From contig DATDGR010000217.1 in NCBI GenBank assembly GCA_036521995.1, positions 1-41,764 of the forward strand: a stretch of DNA of 41,764 bases, written 5' to 3'. A model generated the notes under the pieces. That model was not told the DNA's origin. It was given only the letters and a program-made list of their open reading frames with translations, and ran no database searches. This document shows, piece by piece, positions 22,723 to 30,057 of this stretch (its first letter is position 1; every line of letters begins with the position of its first letter). A program made the position numbers and the translations under genes. Source of the DNA: Gp13-AA77 sp036521995. GTDB lineage: Bacteria; Acidobacteriota; Terriglobia; UBA7540.

Positions 22723-23754
22723 TCAACCTTCGGTCCAGAATCGCTCACTCAGGTACTTGTCGCCGCTGTCGCAAAAAATCGTAACAATGACGCCATACCG
22801 GATTTCCCGCGCCAGGCGCAGGGCTGCGGCCAGGGCCGCGCCGCTTGAGATCCCCACCAGCAGGCCTTCCTCGCGCGCCAGCCGCCGGGTCATGGCATAG
22901 CCTTCCTCGGTTGCCACCTCGAAGTTCTCGTCGGCAGACGCGGGATCGTAAATGCCGGGCCGGATGGCGGTGGGCATGTGCTTCAGACCTTCGAGGCCGT
23001 GGAAAGGCGAGTCCGGCTGCACCGAAATGCAGCGAATGGCGGGATTCATCTCCTTGAGACGACGGGTGGTGCCCATGAAAGTACCGCTGGTACCGAGCGT
23101 GGCCACAAAATGAGTCACTCGCCCCGCGGTCTGGGCGAAGATCTCAGGCCCGGTGGAATGATAGTGGGCCTGCCAGTTTGCGGGGTTGTCATACTGGTTG
23201 GCGTAGAAGTACTGGCCGGCGTTCGCCCGGGCCAGCTCGCGCACCGCTCGAATCGCGCCGTCCGAGCCCTCCAGAGGATCCGTGTACACCACCTCGGCTC
23301 CATAGGCGTGCAGGATCTGCCTGCGCTCGAGACTGGCGTTCGCAGGCATGAACAACTTCAAGCGGTAGCCGCGCGCCGCGCACACCATGGCGTAGGCGAT
23401 GCCAGTGTTGCCGGACGTGGAGTCAATCAGGACCTTTTGGGAACCCATGAGGCCCGCCCGCTCGGCCTCGCGGACGATGTTGAGCGCCGGCCGGTCCTTC
23501 ACCGAGCCGCCGGGATTGAACCATTCCGCCTTGGCATAGATCTCCACCCCCGGAGTCTCACGCGCGATTCGGCTGAGGGGCAGCAGGGGAGTATTGCCCA
23601 CCAGGGAGGCGATGTCCACCGCGCCGCTGCGGACGCTCCGCAGCCGGGGCGGAGCCGCTGCACCGGGTTTAGGGTCGGACAGGCGGCGCGGAGGAGGAGG
23701 GGACAGGGCCAGCTCCGCCTCTGCAGTTGCCGGATTGTCCAACTCAGATTGCAT
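22723..23754 (-). CDS. cysM: Cysteine synthase, CysM type (PLP-dependent)
   Basis: Beta-replacement enzyme that makes cysteine, or an adduct of cysteine with a sulfur carrier, from an activated serine. Family motifs: LVGNTPLLPL, PLP lysine ~86 in NPGGSVKDRPA, DSTSGNTGIAYA, the phosphate loop TLGTSGTFMG, and the C-terminal GISSGAALAAAL and FCDSGDKYLSE. Length is 343 aa, with a ~40-residue N-terminal Pro/Arg-rich extension before the catalytic domain that is not part of the core fold. The neighbouring JAMM, CysO-like and MoeZ-like genes suggest the sulfur donor is a protein thiocarboxylate, as for mycobacterial CysM, which uses O-phosphoserine. I cannot decide O-acetylserine versus O-phosphoserine from sequence alone. 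First gene of the run, divergent from 23831. Confidence 0.93.
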   Translation of the reverse strand: MQSELDNPATAEAELALSPPPPRRLSDPKPGAAAPPRLRSVRSGAVDIASLVGNTPLLPLSRIARETPGVEIYAKAEWFNPGGSVKDRPALNIVREAERAGLMGSQKVLIDSTSGNTGIAYAMVCAARGYRLKLFMPANASLERRQILHAYGAEVVYTDPLEGSDGAIRAVRELARANAGQYFYANQYDNPANWQAHYHSTGPEIFAQTAGRVTHFVATLGTSGTFMGTTRRLKEMNPAIRCISVQPDSPFHGLEGLKHMPTAIRPGIYDPASADENFEVATEEGYAMTRRLAREEGLLVGISSGAALAAALRLAREIRYGVIVTIFCDSGDKYLSERFWTEG

Positions 23755-23830
23755 AAATGCTTGCGCTCAATCGCTTGCCCGATTAGATTCTTAAATGGAG
23801 CCTTAAGTTACGCTGGAGCAACGCAACCTC

Positions 23831-24232
23831 ATGAAGACGCCAAACACTACATTAGCAGATATCCGGCGGCGGTTCGAGCAGGCCGGCTTCGCGGTTACAG
23901 CGGTGGCGGGGGACTCCGGTCCTCTTGAAGTGCGGAAGTACAACTGCGTCCATCGTATCGATCGCGGCCCGGAGGGCATCTGGGCGCCGCTCAGTCCCGC
24001 GCATTTCCTCATCCGGGGTCTCCCCTGCGAGCTTGAAGACCACGGTTATCAGAAGTTCTGGCTCTGTGACGGCAAGCGATTCCCCATCCGTTTGGAGGAC
24101 TTGAAGGACCTTCACCGCTTTGACCAGGAGGTCCGCCATCTCCTGAAACTCAAGTCCCTCTATAACGACTCCCTCGGCACCACCTGTGCCCTCACCGCCT
24201 ACGACCGGCTGGAAGGCCGGCCGGACGCATAG
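23831..24232 (+). CDS. Conserved-looking hypothetical protein (133 aa)
   Basis: Not recognised. The protein begins MKTPNTTLADIRRRFEQAGFAVTAVAGDSGPLEVRKYNC and has mixed alpha/beta composition (WAPLSPAHFLIRGLPCELEDHGYQKFWLCDGKRFPIRLEDLKDLHRFDQEVRHLL), typical of a small soluble domain; no signal peptide or membrane segment. GGAG lies about 12 bases upstream of the ATG. It is divergent from the cysteine synthase with only 76 bp between the starts, so the two may share a regulatory region. Codon use is like real genes rather than shadow frames. Confidence 0.7.
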   Translation: MKTPNTTLADIRRRFEQAGFAVTAVAGDSGPLEVRKYNCVHRIDRGPEGIWAPLSPAHFLIRGLPCELEDHGYQKFWLCDGKRFPIRLEDLKDLHRFDQEVRHLLKLKSLYNDSLGTTCALTAYDRLEGRPDA

Positions 24233-24291
24233 AGTCCACCGAAGGATTACCGGGTCCACCCACCATCACAGTCAGCACAAGCTGGCGTTGC

Positions 24292-27270
24292 TCATGTGCC
24301 GGCCCCGGTGAGCGCCACCGTCTGAGGGCTGCCGCTGTCGCTATCAGCGACCGAGACGTTTGCCGTGCGAGTACCAGTCTGCAAGGGCGTGAAGGTCACG
24401 GTGATCGAACAGCTTTTCCCAGGGCCAACACTTGATCCACACGTGTTTTGCTCCGCGTAGTCCCCAGGATCGGGGGCCGTGAGGGAAATGCCCGTGATGC
24501 TGAGCGTGGCAATGCCTTTGTTCGTCAGCGTTATGCTCTTGCCGGGGCTGGTGACGCCAACCGGCTGGCTTCCGAAGCTCAGGGTCGTGGGGACGAGCTG
24601 CACGAACGTCCCCACGCCGGTCAGGTTAAGGGTCTGGGGACTGTCGGGGGCATTATCTGTGAGGGTAAGGGTTCCATCGATAGTGCCGGAAGAGGCGGGA
24701 GTGAAAGTGACGCTGAGCATACAGGTTGCACCGGCTGCGACACTTGACCCGCAGTTACTGGTCAATCCGAAGCCGCTGCTCGCTGCCATGTTGGTGATCG
24801 TCAGAGGCCCGCTGCCGGCCGCCGTAACGGTTATGGTCTGGGCCGGGCTCTTGGTGCCGACGACCTGGTCCGAGAAGCTCAGGCTGGCCGGTCCGAGCCC
24901 GAGGCCAACGCCGGCGAGGGGAGAGATCTCGGTAAGGATGGCATTATAGTGTCCGCCGTCGGCGGTGTGGGCGGTCTGAAAGGCGTCGGCCGTGGCGGGG
25001 AAACTCGTGGACTGGGTACGGCCGGTCAGGAAAATATCGCCCGAGGTATTCAGAACTAAGTCGATGAAGGTATCGAAATTGTTGCCTCCCCAGTAAGTCG
25101 AGAAGACCAGCGCCGAACCTGAAGGGTTCAGCTCGGTGAGGAATGCGTCGTAGTTGCCTTTGTCGGACGCGTGAGCGGCCTGAATCGGGTTCGCGGTGGG
25201 AAAGTTGGTAGATGTGGTCCGCCCGACCACGTACGCGTTAGCGGCTGGGTCGATGCCGATCCCTTTGGAGAGGGTAATTCCGGTACCGCCAAAATAGGTG
25301 GAGTAAACGAGGTCAGAGGCCCCGCCGCCGACGGGATGGAACTTGGCGATGTAAGAGTCTTCGCAGCCGCCAGTGCCGACGTCACATGTGGTCTGGAAGG
25401 CGCCGGGTGTCGTCGGCAGGTCAGTGGACTGGGTGTCGCCTGTCATGTAGACATGACCGGAGGCGTCAAGTGCAATCGCCACGCCCTCGTCCACATTGCT
25501 GCCACCGAAAAAGGTCGAGTAAAGGAGATCCGCTGCGCCGCGGCCGTGCGGACTGATCTTGGCCAGAAACGCGTCACCGCTGCAAGCGTTGGCGCTGTTG
25601 AGCTTGCAAGCGGGCTGGAACGCTCCGGCCGTGGCCGGAAAGTTCGAGGAGTGGGTGGTTCCGGAAACGTAGATGTTACCCATGTTGTCGACCGCTACGT
25701 TCTGAGCAACATCGTTCGCATTCCCACCGAGGTAGGTGCTGTACAGCAGCGAAGCGCTTCCGCTTTTGGTGGTGTCAATAACGGTCACAAAGGCGTCGTC
25801 CAGCCCGGCCAGGGTCGTCTGGAACGCGCCTGGCGTCACAGGGAATTGCGTGTAATTGGTAGGGCCCACGATGACGGCTCGGCCTGAAGAGCTGACGGTC
25901 AGGAAGTCGCCATTGTGCTCGCTGGTTTGGCCGGGGTCGACTGGCGCGATGTAAGTCGAGTAGAGCAGGGCGGACCCGGTGGGGTTCAACTTCGCCACAA
26001 AACAGTCGTAGCCGGTACCGAAGAATGCTGTGTGGTAAGCGTTCGACGTGGTCGGGAAGTTGAGTGACGCCGTATAGCCGCCGAGGTATACGTTTTCAGA
26101 GGAGTCTAAGGCCACGTGCCAGCCTTCATCGTCGTTGTTGCCACCCAGGTAGGTTGAAAACACCAGGGAAGAGCCGTCGACGCTGAATTGAGTCACAAAG
26201 GCGTCATAGGCGCCTCCGCCGTAAGTGGTTTGGAAAGCACCTGACGTGACTGGGAAGTTGGTGGAAACCGTCGAACCCGAAACCGTAGCATTGCCGGAGG
26301 GGGTCAAAGCGATACCCGAACACTTGTCCAAGTCGTTACCGCCGAGGTAAGTGGAGTAGGTCAGGACAGGGTCAATCACCAAGGGCCGGCGGCGATCGTA
26401 TGATCCGACCTCGAAGGAAACTTGGTGCTGGCCGGTCAGTTTGTAACTGCCTTCAACCGGGAGTCGCTGACTCTGGAGTGCGGAGCCCGGCGTCGCAAAA
26501 GGCTGGTAGACCACGGGCTTGTGGAAGCGGACCTCGCCGCCGCCGACTCCCACCGCCAGCTCACCGTTGGCTGCCAAGTGGAGGGGCGCCGCTCCGACGT
26601 CCAGCACGATCCTGCTGGGGTTGGCGCCCGGGGCTACCACAAAGTCGTATTCGAGTTCGCCCTGATTGCCGTAGTAGACGAGATCGACGCCGGGGTACAC
26701 TTCCCGGTACTTCACCTTGGCGTAACTCGGAACCTGGGTACGCCACTTTGCCGGGTCATTGCCAATGAAGTAGTTGGTTCTTCCTGGTAATTCATCGGTC
26801 CCCGTCGCAGGGGCGTTGAGATTGGCGCCGGCAAGCTTCATTCGCAAAACGGCCGGAGTTCGGGATTCGGGATTCGGGGTTCGGGCGCCCGATTTAGGGC
26901 CTTGCTGACTTTCGAGGTTCGGCTCCCGAGTTTCGGACCTTTCTCCTGACTCCTGACTCCCGGCTCCTGGCTTCTTAAGCGCCAGCAGTGCCCCATTGCC
27001 TGTCAAAAACAGAGTATAGCCGGCGCCACGGGCCAGAAATTTCACCCGCACATCGGTCTGTCCTTGATTCGCCTCAAAACTCAGAGGAAGCTTCCCATAA
27101 GCCCTGGCCACTCGCGCCCGCGTTTCAGGACTCGGCTTGGCTTCGGTGCCGGCCACGGGGAGCGGTATCGGTTGCGGTTCGGCAGCGATAGCTTCGCAGC
27201 CAAATATCACCCCTAATAGGGTGAAGCCTGCTGACAACCTAAGGAAGCGAGCGGCGAGTTTTGGGCTCAT
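24292..27270 (-). CDS. Exported SBBP beta-propeller protein with Hydin-like domains
   Basis: A 992-aa exported protein. The start (MSPKLAARFLRLSAGFTLLGVIFGCEAIAAEPQ) is a signal peptide, with AAGGGAA upstream. Residues ~55-300 match the N-terminal domain found in SBBP proteins (LPLSFEANQGQTDVRVKFLARGAGYTLFLT, PGVDLVYYGNQGELEYDF). Seven SBBP repeats follow (YSTYLGGN.., FSTYLGGNNDDEG, YSTYIAPVD, YSTYLGGNAND, YSTFFGGSNVDEG, YSTYFGGTGI, FSTYWGGNNFD), enough for one seven-bladed propeller. Residues ~790-990 are two ASPM-SPD-2-Hydin domains with the usual CGSSVAAGATC and CGSSVGPGKSC cores. Between residues ~98 and ~140 a degenerate DNA repeat is translated in frame. Probable surface or adhesion role; the exact function is unknown. 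Confidence 0.87.
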   Translation of the reverse strand: MSPKLAARFLRLSAGFTLLGVIFGCEAIAAEPQPIPLPVAGTEAKPSPETRARVARAYGKLPLSFEANQGQTDVRVKFLARGAGYTLFLTGNGALLALKKPGAGSQESGERSETREPNLESQQGPKSGARTPNPESRTPAVLRMKLAGANLNAPATGTDELPGRTNYFIGNDPAKWRTQVPSYAKVKYREVYPGVDLVYYGNQGELEYDFVVAPGANPSRIVLDVGAAPLHLAANGELAVGVGGGEVRFHKPVVYQPFATPGSALQSQRLPVEGSYKLTGQHQVSFEVGSYDRRRPLVIDPVLTYSTYLGGNDLDKCSGIALTPSGNATVSGSTVSTNFPVTSGAFQTTYGGGAYDAFVTQFSVDGSSLVFSTYLGGNNDDEGWHVALDSSENVYLGGYTASLNFPTTSNAYHTAFFGTGYDCFVAKLNPTGSALLYSTYIAPVDPGQTSEHNGDFLTVSSSGRAVIVGPTNYTQFPVTPGAFQTTLAGLDDAFVTVIDTTKSGSASLLYSTYLGGNANDVAQNVAVDNMGNIYVSGTTHSSNFPATAGAFQPACKLNSANACSGDAFLAKISPHGRGAADLLYSTFFGGSNVDEGVAIALDASGHVYMTGDTQSTDLPTTPGAFQTTCDVGTGGCEDSYIAKFHPVGGGASDLVYSTYFGGTGITLSKGIGIDPAANAYVVGRTTSTNFPTANPIQAAHASDKGNYDAFLTELNPSGSALVFSTYWGGNNFDTFIDLVLNTSGDIFLTGRTQSTSFPATADAFQTAHTADGGHYNAILTEISPLAGVGLGLGPASLSFSDQVVGTKSPAQTITVTAAGSGPLTITNMAASSGFGLTSNCGSSVAAGATCMLSVTFTPASSGTIDGTLTLTDNAPDSPQTLNLTGVGTFVQLVPTTLSFGSQPVGVTSPGKSITLTNKGIATLSITGISLTAPDPGDYAEQNTCGSSVGPGKSCSITVTFTPLQTGTRTANVSVADSDSGSPQTVALTGAGT
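26855..26975. repeat. Degenerate GGGATTCGG / CTCCTGACTCC repeat translated within the SBBP gene
   Basis: On the + strand: GTTCGGGATTCGGGATTCGG, then TTTCGAGGTTCGGCTCCCGAG, then CTCCTGACTCCTGACTCCCG. On the coding strand this gives a Ser/Glu/Arg/Pro-rich linker (GSQESGERSETREPN...TPNPESRTP) in the N-terminal domain, breaking an otherwise conserved region. The insertion kept the frame. Confidence 0.75.
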
Positions 27271-27824
27271 AATCGAGAGTTCCCTTCTAAATCAGGATTG
27301 GTGCGCCATTTTTACCATTGTGACCACCGAAATGTCAACGCCGAATGCCATCAATGCCCACGTTGATAATGCCTTGACTTTTCGCTAGCCCGGCCTTGTG
27401 CCAGTATATCAACAGATTGTGGCCATCATGGCCCGCTGGTGGGAAGCCTCCACCTCGGTTAGAGCATTCCTCGGCTTGGCCCTGAGCATACCCCGGGATG
27501 ATCACCGATAGTGTTGCCCTCCCACCAACCGGACTCCCGGTCCGAAAACCAGCGCCTCAGTCCCCGGCTCCCACGGTAAGTAGCCTACATACACCAGCTT
27601 GCAGTGCGCACAATGATTGACCATCGGTTGACCGCAATTCCTCTTGAGCAGGCTCCGCCCGTGTGCCACAACCTTTGGTAGGGCGCTGCTTCCCGCGGCT
27701 ACCGGACCGCTTCTCAAAGGGCGCAACAACGTGATGGGACGCGTTAGATCACCCCGATTGTCCGAGCACCGATCGCCGCAGGGCCCCAGCATCGCCCCGG
27801 CCCGGAGGGGCCCCCCACCAAATC
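27271..27824. other. Gene-free region upstream of the SBBP gene
   Basis: Should contain the SBBP promoter on the minus strand, but I see no convincing -35/-10 pair. A 96-codon open frame on the minus strand (27792 to 27502) contains a CAHC motif but no ribosome site or family resemblance, and I do not count it as a gene. TAGCCTAC at 27580-27587 is the reverse of a TAGGCTAC string also seen before both SGNH-like genes. Confidence 0.4.
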
Positions 27825-27995
27825 GAAAACGAACCCGAGAAAGCTTCTTAGAATCAACAAAAGTGCCGAAAAACGAACCTAGAACAAACCTAAACGAACC
27901 CGACTTTGCCGGCCTTCAAAATAAGTCGTTTAGAATCAGTGAGGCCCTTGTGATGCCGAAAAAACGAACCCGAAACGAACCCAAACGAACCTGAG
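27825..27995. repeat. AACGAACC-rich intergenic repeat array with TTAGAATCA modules
   Basis: At least six copies of AACGAACC(C/T) occur between 27825 and 27992. Two modules of about 80 bp share the order TTAGAATCA ... GCCGAAAAAACGAACC: 27848-27900 and 27929-27992. The TTTAGAATCA part also occurs twice near 14164-14230. No protein is encoded. It may be a dispersed non-autonomous element or part of a small RNA. Confidence 0.65.
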
Positions 27996-28032
27996 ACTGC
28001 GGAACTTGGGCTAAGTTATGGCTTTAGCTGTT

Positions 28033-28069
28033 GCCACGGCGAACGCACTCCTCGCCGTGGGCTTTTCTT
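28033..28069 (+). terminator. Rho-independent terminator with no annotated gene upstream
   Basis: CCACGGCGA (28034-28042), loop ACGCACTCC, TCGCCGTGG (28052-28060), followed by GCTTTTCTTC. A nine-bp GC stem with a T-rich tail. The nearest + strand gene upstream ends at 24232, so it either ends an unannotated RNA arising in 27825-28030 or insulates the radical SAM gene at 28146. Confidence 0.7.
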
Positions 28070-28145
28070 CGGGGCCCGATCAGCGGACCACCTTGCCACT
28101 GGTGGATGAGTCGGGTACGCTTGAGCGCTACCGTGGCCGTCGACC

Positions 28146-29207
28146 ATGAGCGATCGTGCTCCCAATCCGTCCGGACTTGATCTGCTGCGCGGACTCGTGC
28201 GCCACTATCCGTTCGTCCTGAAGAACTTCAAACATTACTTTCAGAATCTTTACCGGCGGGAAATACTACGCACCAATGTGGTGGCGCCCTATGCGGCCGT
28301 CTTCTACACCACTCACAAGTGCAATCTCGATTGCACCTACTGCACGCAGAAGGAGCCTGACGTCTTCAGCGACGAGCTGCCCACGCGCCGGACCATCGAC
28401 CTGCTGCGCATCATCCGGCGCGACACCGACTCGATTCTGTTCACCGGCGGCGAGCCTCTGCTGCGGGCCGACATCCAGGAACTGGCCGCGGCGGCACGGC
28501 ACGAACTCAAGTTTCGCTCCGTGCTGCTGGTCACCAACGGCACTCTGCTCCACAAGAGATTGCCTCTGCTCGATTCGCTGCATGGGCTCATCGTCAGCCT
28601 GGACTCCTTAACCGCCCGGGCCGCGAGCCCCGAGTCTAAGCCGGGGAACGTGCCCCGAGTGCTCGAAAACCTGCAACTGGCCAGGTCGCGCATGGCGAAG
28701 CCAAGCGATATCACCATCAGCTCGGTGATTGAGGAGTGGAACATCAGCGAGATCGAGCGCATTCTCGACTACTGCGGCGAGCAGGGTTTTGTCTTTTCCA
28801 CCCAGAGCGCCTTGCACGAGAAGATGCCCAACCTGCGCCTGCGGCAGAATCCTCGCTATCAGGCGCTGGTGGAAAAGATCGTCGAGCGTCGCCGCTCCAA
28901 GGCACAGCCGATCAACGGCACGCCCAAGCTGCTGCGCACGGTGCTCGAGTTTGGCGACTTCCAGTGCTTCCCGACGATGTTCCCGCGCGTGTATCCGAAC
29001 GGCGACGTCTTTTATCCTTGTGAGCCGCTCAAGAAGATCGGCGGCAACCTGTTGCTCGAGGGCTCGTTCCGGAAAGTCTTTGCGCGCGGACGCAAGCTTT
29101 ACGGTGACATTCCTGAGTGCAAGGCGATCTGTCACCTCTTCGGCAACGTGCTTTCGTCTTATTATGTGAAGGACTTCTGGGGTCTGGCCGGAGATACGAT
29201 TCGCTGA
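28146..29207 (+). CDS. Radical SAM protein of unknown specificity
   Basis: A 353-aa radical S-adenosylmethionine enzyme. The [4Fe-4S]-binding motif CX3CX2C is clear (CNLDCTYC, Cys59, Cys63, Cys66), followed by ILFTGGEPLLRADI (the SAM-binding GGE region) and LLVTNGTLL. The C-terminal part has further cysteines (FQCFPTMFPR, DVFYPCEPLKKIGG, ECKAICHLFG), which could bind an auxiliary cluster as in SPASM/Twitch proteins. The N-terminus (YPFVLKNFKHYFQNLYRREIL) is amphipathic and may be membrane-associated. No precursor peptide or obvious partner gene is adjacent, so substrate is unknown. The terminator at 28033-28069 precedes it. Confidence 0.88.
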   Translation: MSDRAPNPSGLDLLRGLVRHYPFVLKNFKHYFQNLYRREILRTNVVAPYAAVFYTTHKCNLDCTYCTQKEPDVFSDELPTRRTIDLLRIIRRDTDSILFTGGEPLLRADIQELAAAARHELKFRSVLLVTNGTLLHKRLPLLDSLHGLIVSLDSLTARAASPESKPGNVPRVLENLQLARSRMAKPSDITISSVIEEWNISEIERILDYCGEQGFVFSTQSALHEKMPNLRLRQNPRYQALVEKIVERRRSKAQPINGTPKLLRTVLEFGDFQCFPTMFPRVYPNGDVFYPCEPLKKIGGNLLLEGSFRKVFARGRKLYGDIPECKAICHLFGNVLSSYYVKDFWGLAGDTIR

Positions 29208-29251
29208 AGGCGCTTTGAATTGGCACGCCGGCCCCCAGCTCCGGTCCCGGT

Positions 29252-29992
29252 TCATGGGAGCACCGGCAATGCCTTTTTCCAGACGCTCCGAATCGTCTCC
29301 TCGGCCACGCGGGCCAGGTGCTCGGCAAAAAAGCCCTCGTAGCGGAAGCAGGCTTCCAGCGGCTCACTCGATTCCCAGGCGATCTCGAGGTCCCAGGCCG
29401 CCGGGGGATGGCTGCGGTCGTTCGCGGATGAGGTGGCGGATAGACGGTCCGAGCCGGCTGGATGGGCTGAGAGATGCCGCACGCCGGCCAGCGGAATCTC
29501 CGCCACCTGCTGGCGCTTGCTGGTTAGAACCAGCAGGCGCGCGAGGCTTACGAAAACACTCACTTCAGCAACGCTCTTGGTGCCGTTCGGTGGCAGAAAG
29601 CATCCGCCGTTCACCACCACCAGAGCCCCGAGTTTGCGAGCCAACTGGTCGAGGGACTGTTTTTCGGGACGAGCCTTCACCAACGCTGCAAAAGCCATCA
29701 GGGCGATCCCGAACAGAAGTGACTTGATCCCCGCGGTCTGCCCAGCAGCCCCGTCCGCCAGCCGGGTCGCAGCGCCTGCCCGAACAAAGCGCCACACGAG
29801 CGCCCCTCCTGTGCCCGCCCCGAGACAACGCACGACGGTCCAAGCCCAGACTCTGCGGCGCAGCCGCCTGATTCGGGGGATCAGAAGAATGGCGCTGAAA
29901 AGAACGGCCATCGCAGCTCGCTTCGCCCGGGCCGCCATGGGCTGGCGAGAGGAAGGTTCATCGGTCCTCCGGTCAGACTTCGATTCCGGCAT
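29252..29992 (-). CDS. Predicted membrane protein of unknown function
   Basis: A 246-aa protein. From ATG 29992 (MPESKSDRRTDEPSSRQ) there is a charged N-terminus, a hydrophobic segment (AAMAVLFSAILLIPRI), a second around TVVRCLGAGTGGALVW and a third at IKSLLFGIALMAFAALV. The C-terminal half is soluble and resembles a PH-like or DUF-type beta domain (VVVNGGCFLPPNG, VAEIPLAGVRHLSAHP, WDLEIAWESSEPLEACFRYEGFF). I do not recognise the family. A longer frame to 30094 overlaps the end of the TPR regulator by 37 bp; translational coupling with that gene is possible. Confidence 0.6.
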   Translation of the reverse strand: MPESKSDRRTDEPSSRQPMAARAKRAAMAVLFSAILLIPRIRRLRRRVWAWTVVRCLGAGTGGALVWRFVRAGAATRLADGAAGQTAGIKSLLFGIALMAFAALVKARPEKQSLDQLARKLGALVVVNGGCFLPPNGTKSVAEVSVFVSLARLLVLTSKRQQVAEIPLAGVRHLSAHPAGSDRLSATSSANDRSHPPAAWDLEIAWESSEPLEACFRYEGFFAEHLARVAEETIRSVWKKALPVLP

Positions 29993-30057
29993 AGTCTTGA
30001 GCTTTACCTTCTTGCCGACGAGCAGCGATATCGATTCTGTTGCAGACGCCTGCCCGT

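Noticed and set aside
22978..23928. 316-codon + strand open frame opposite cysM
   Set aside because: CysM motifs on the minus strand are complete; this frame is a shadow.
27502..27792. 96-codon minus-strand frame with a CAHC motif
   Set aside because: A single CxxC is not enough; no ribosome site, repeat-rich surroundings.
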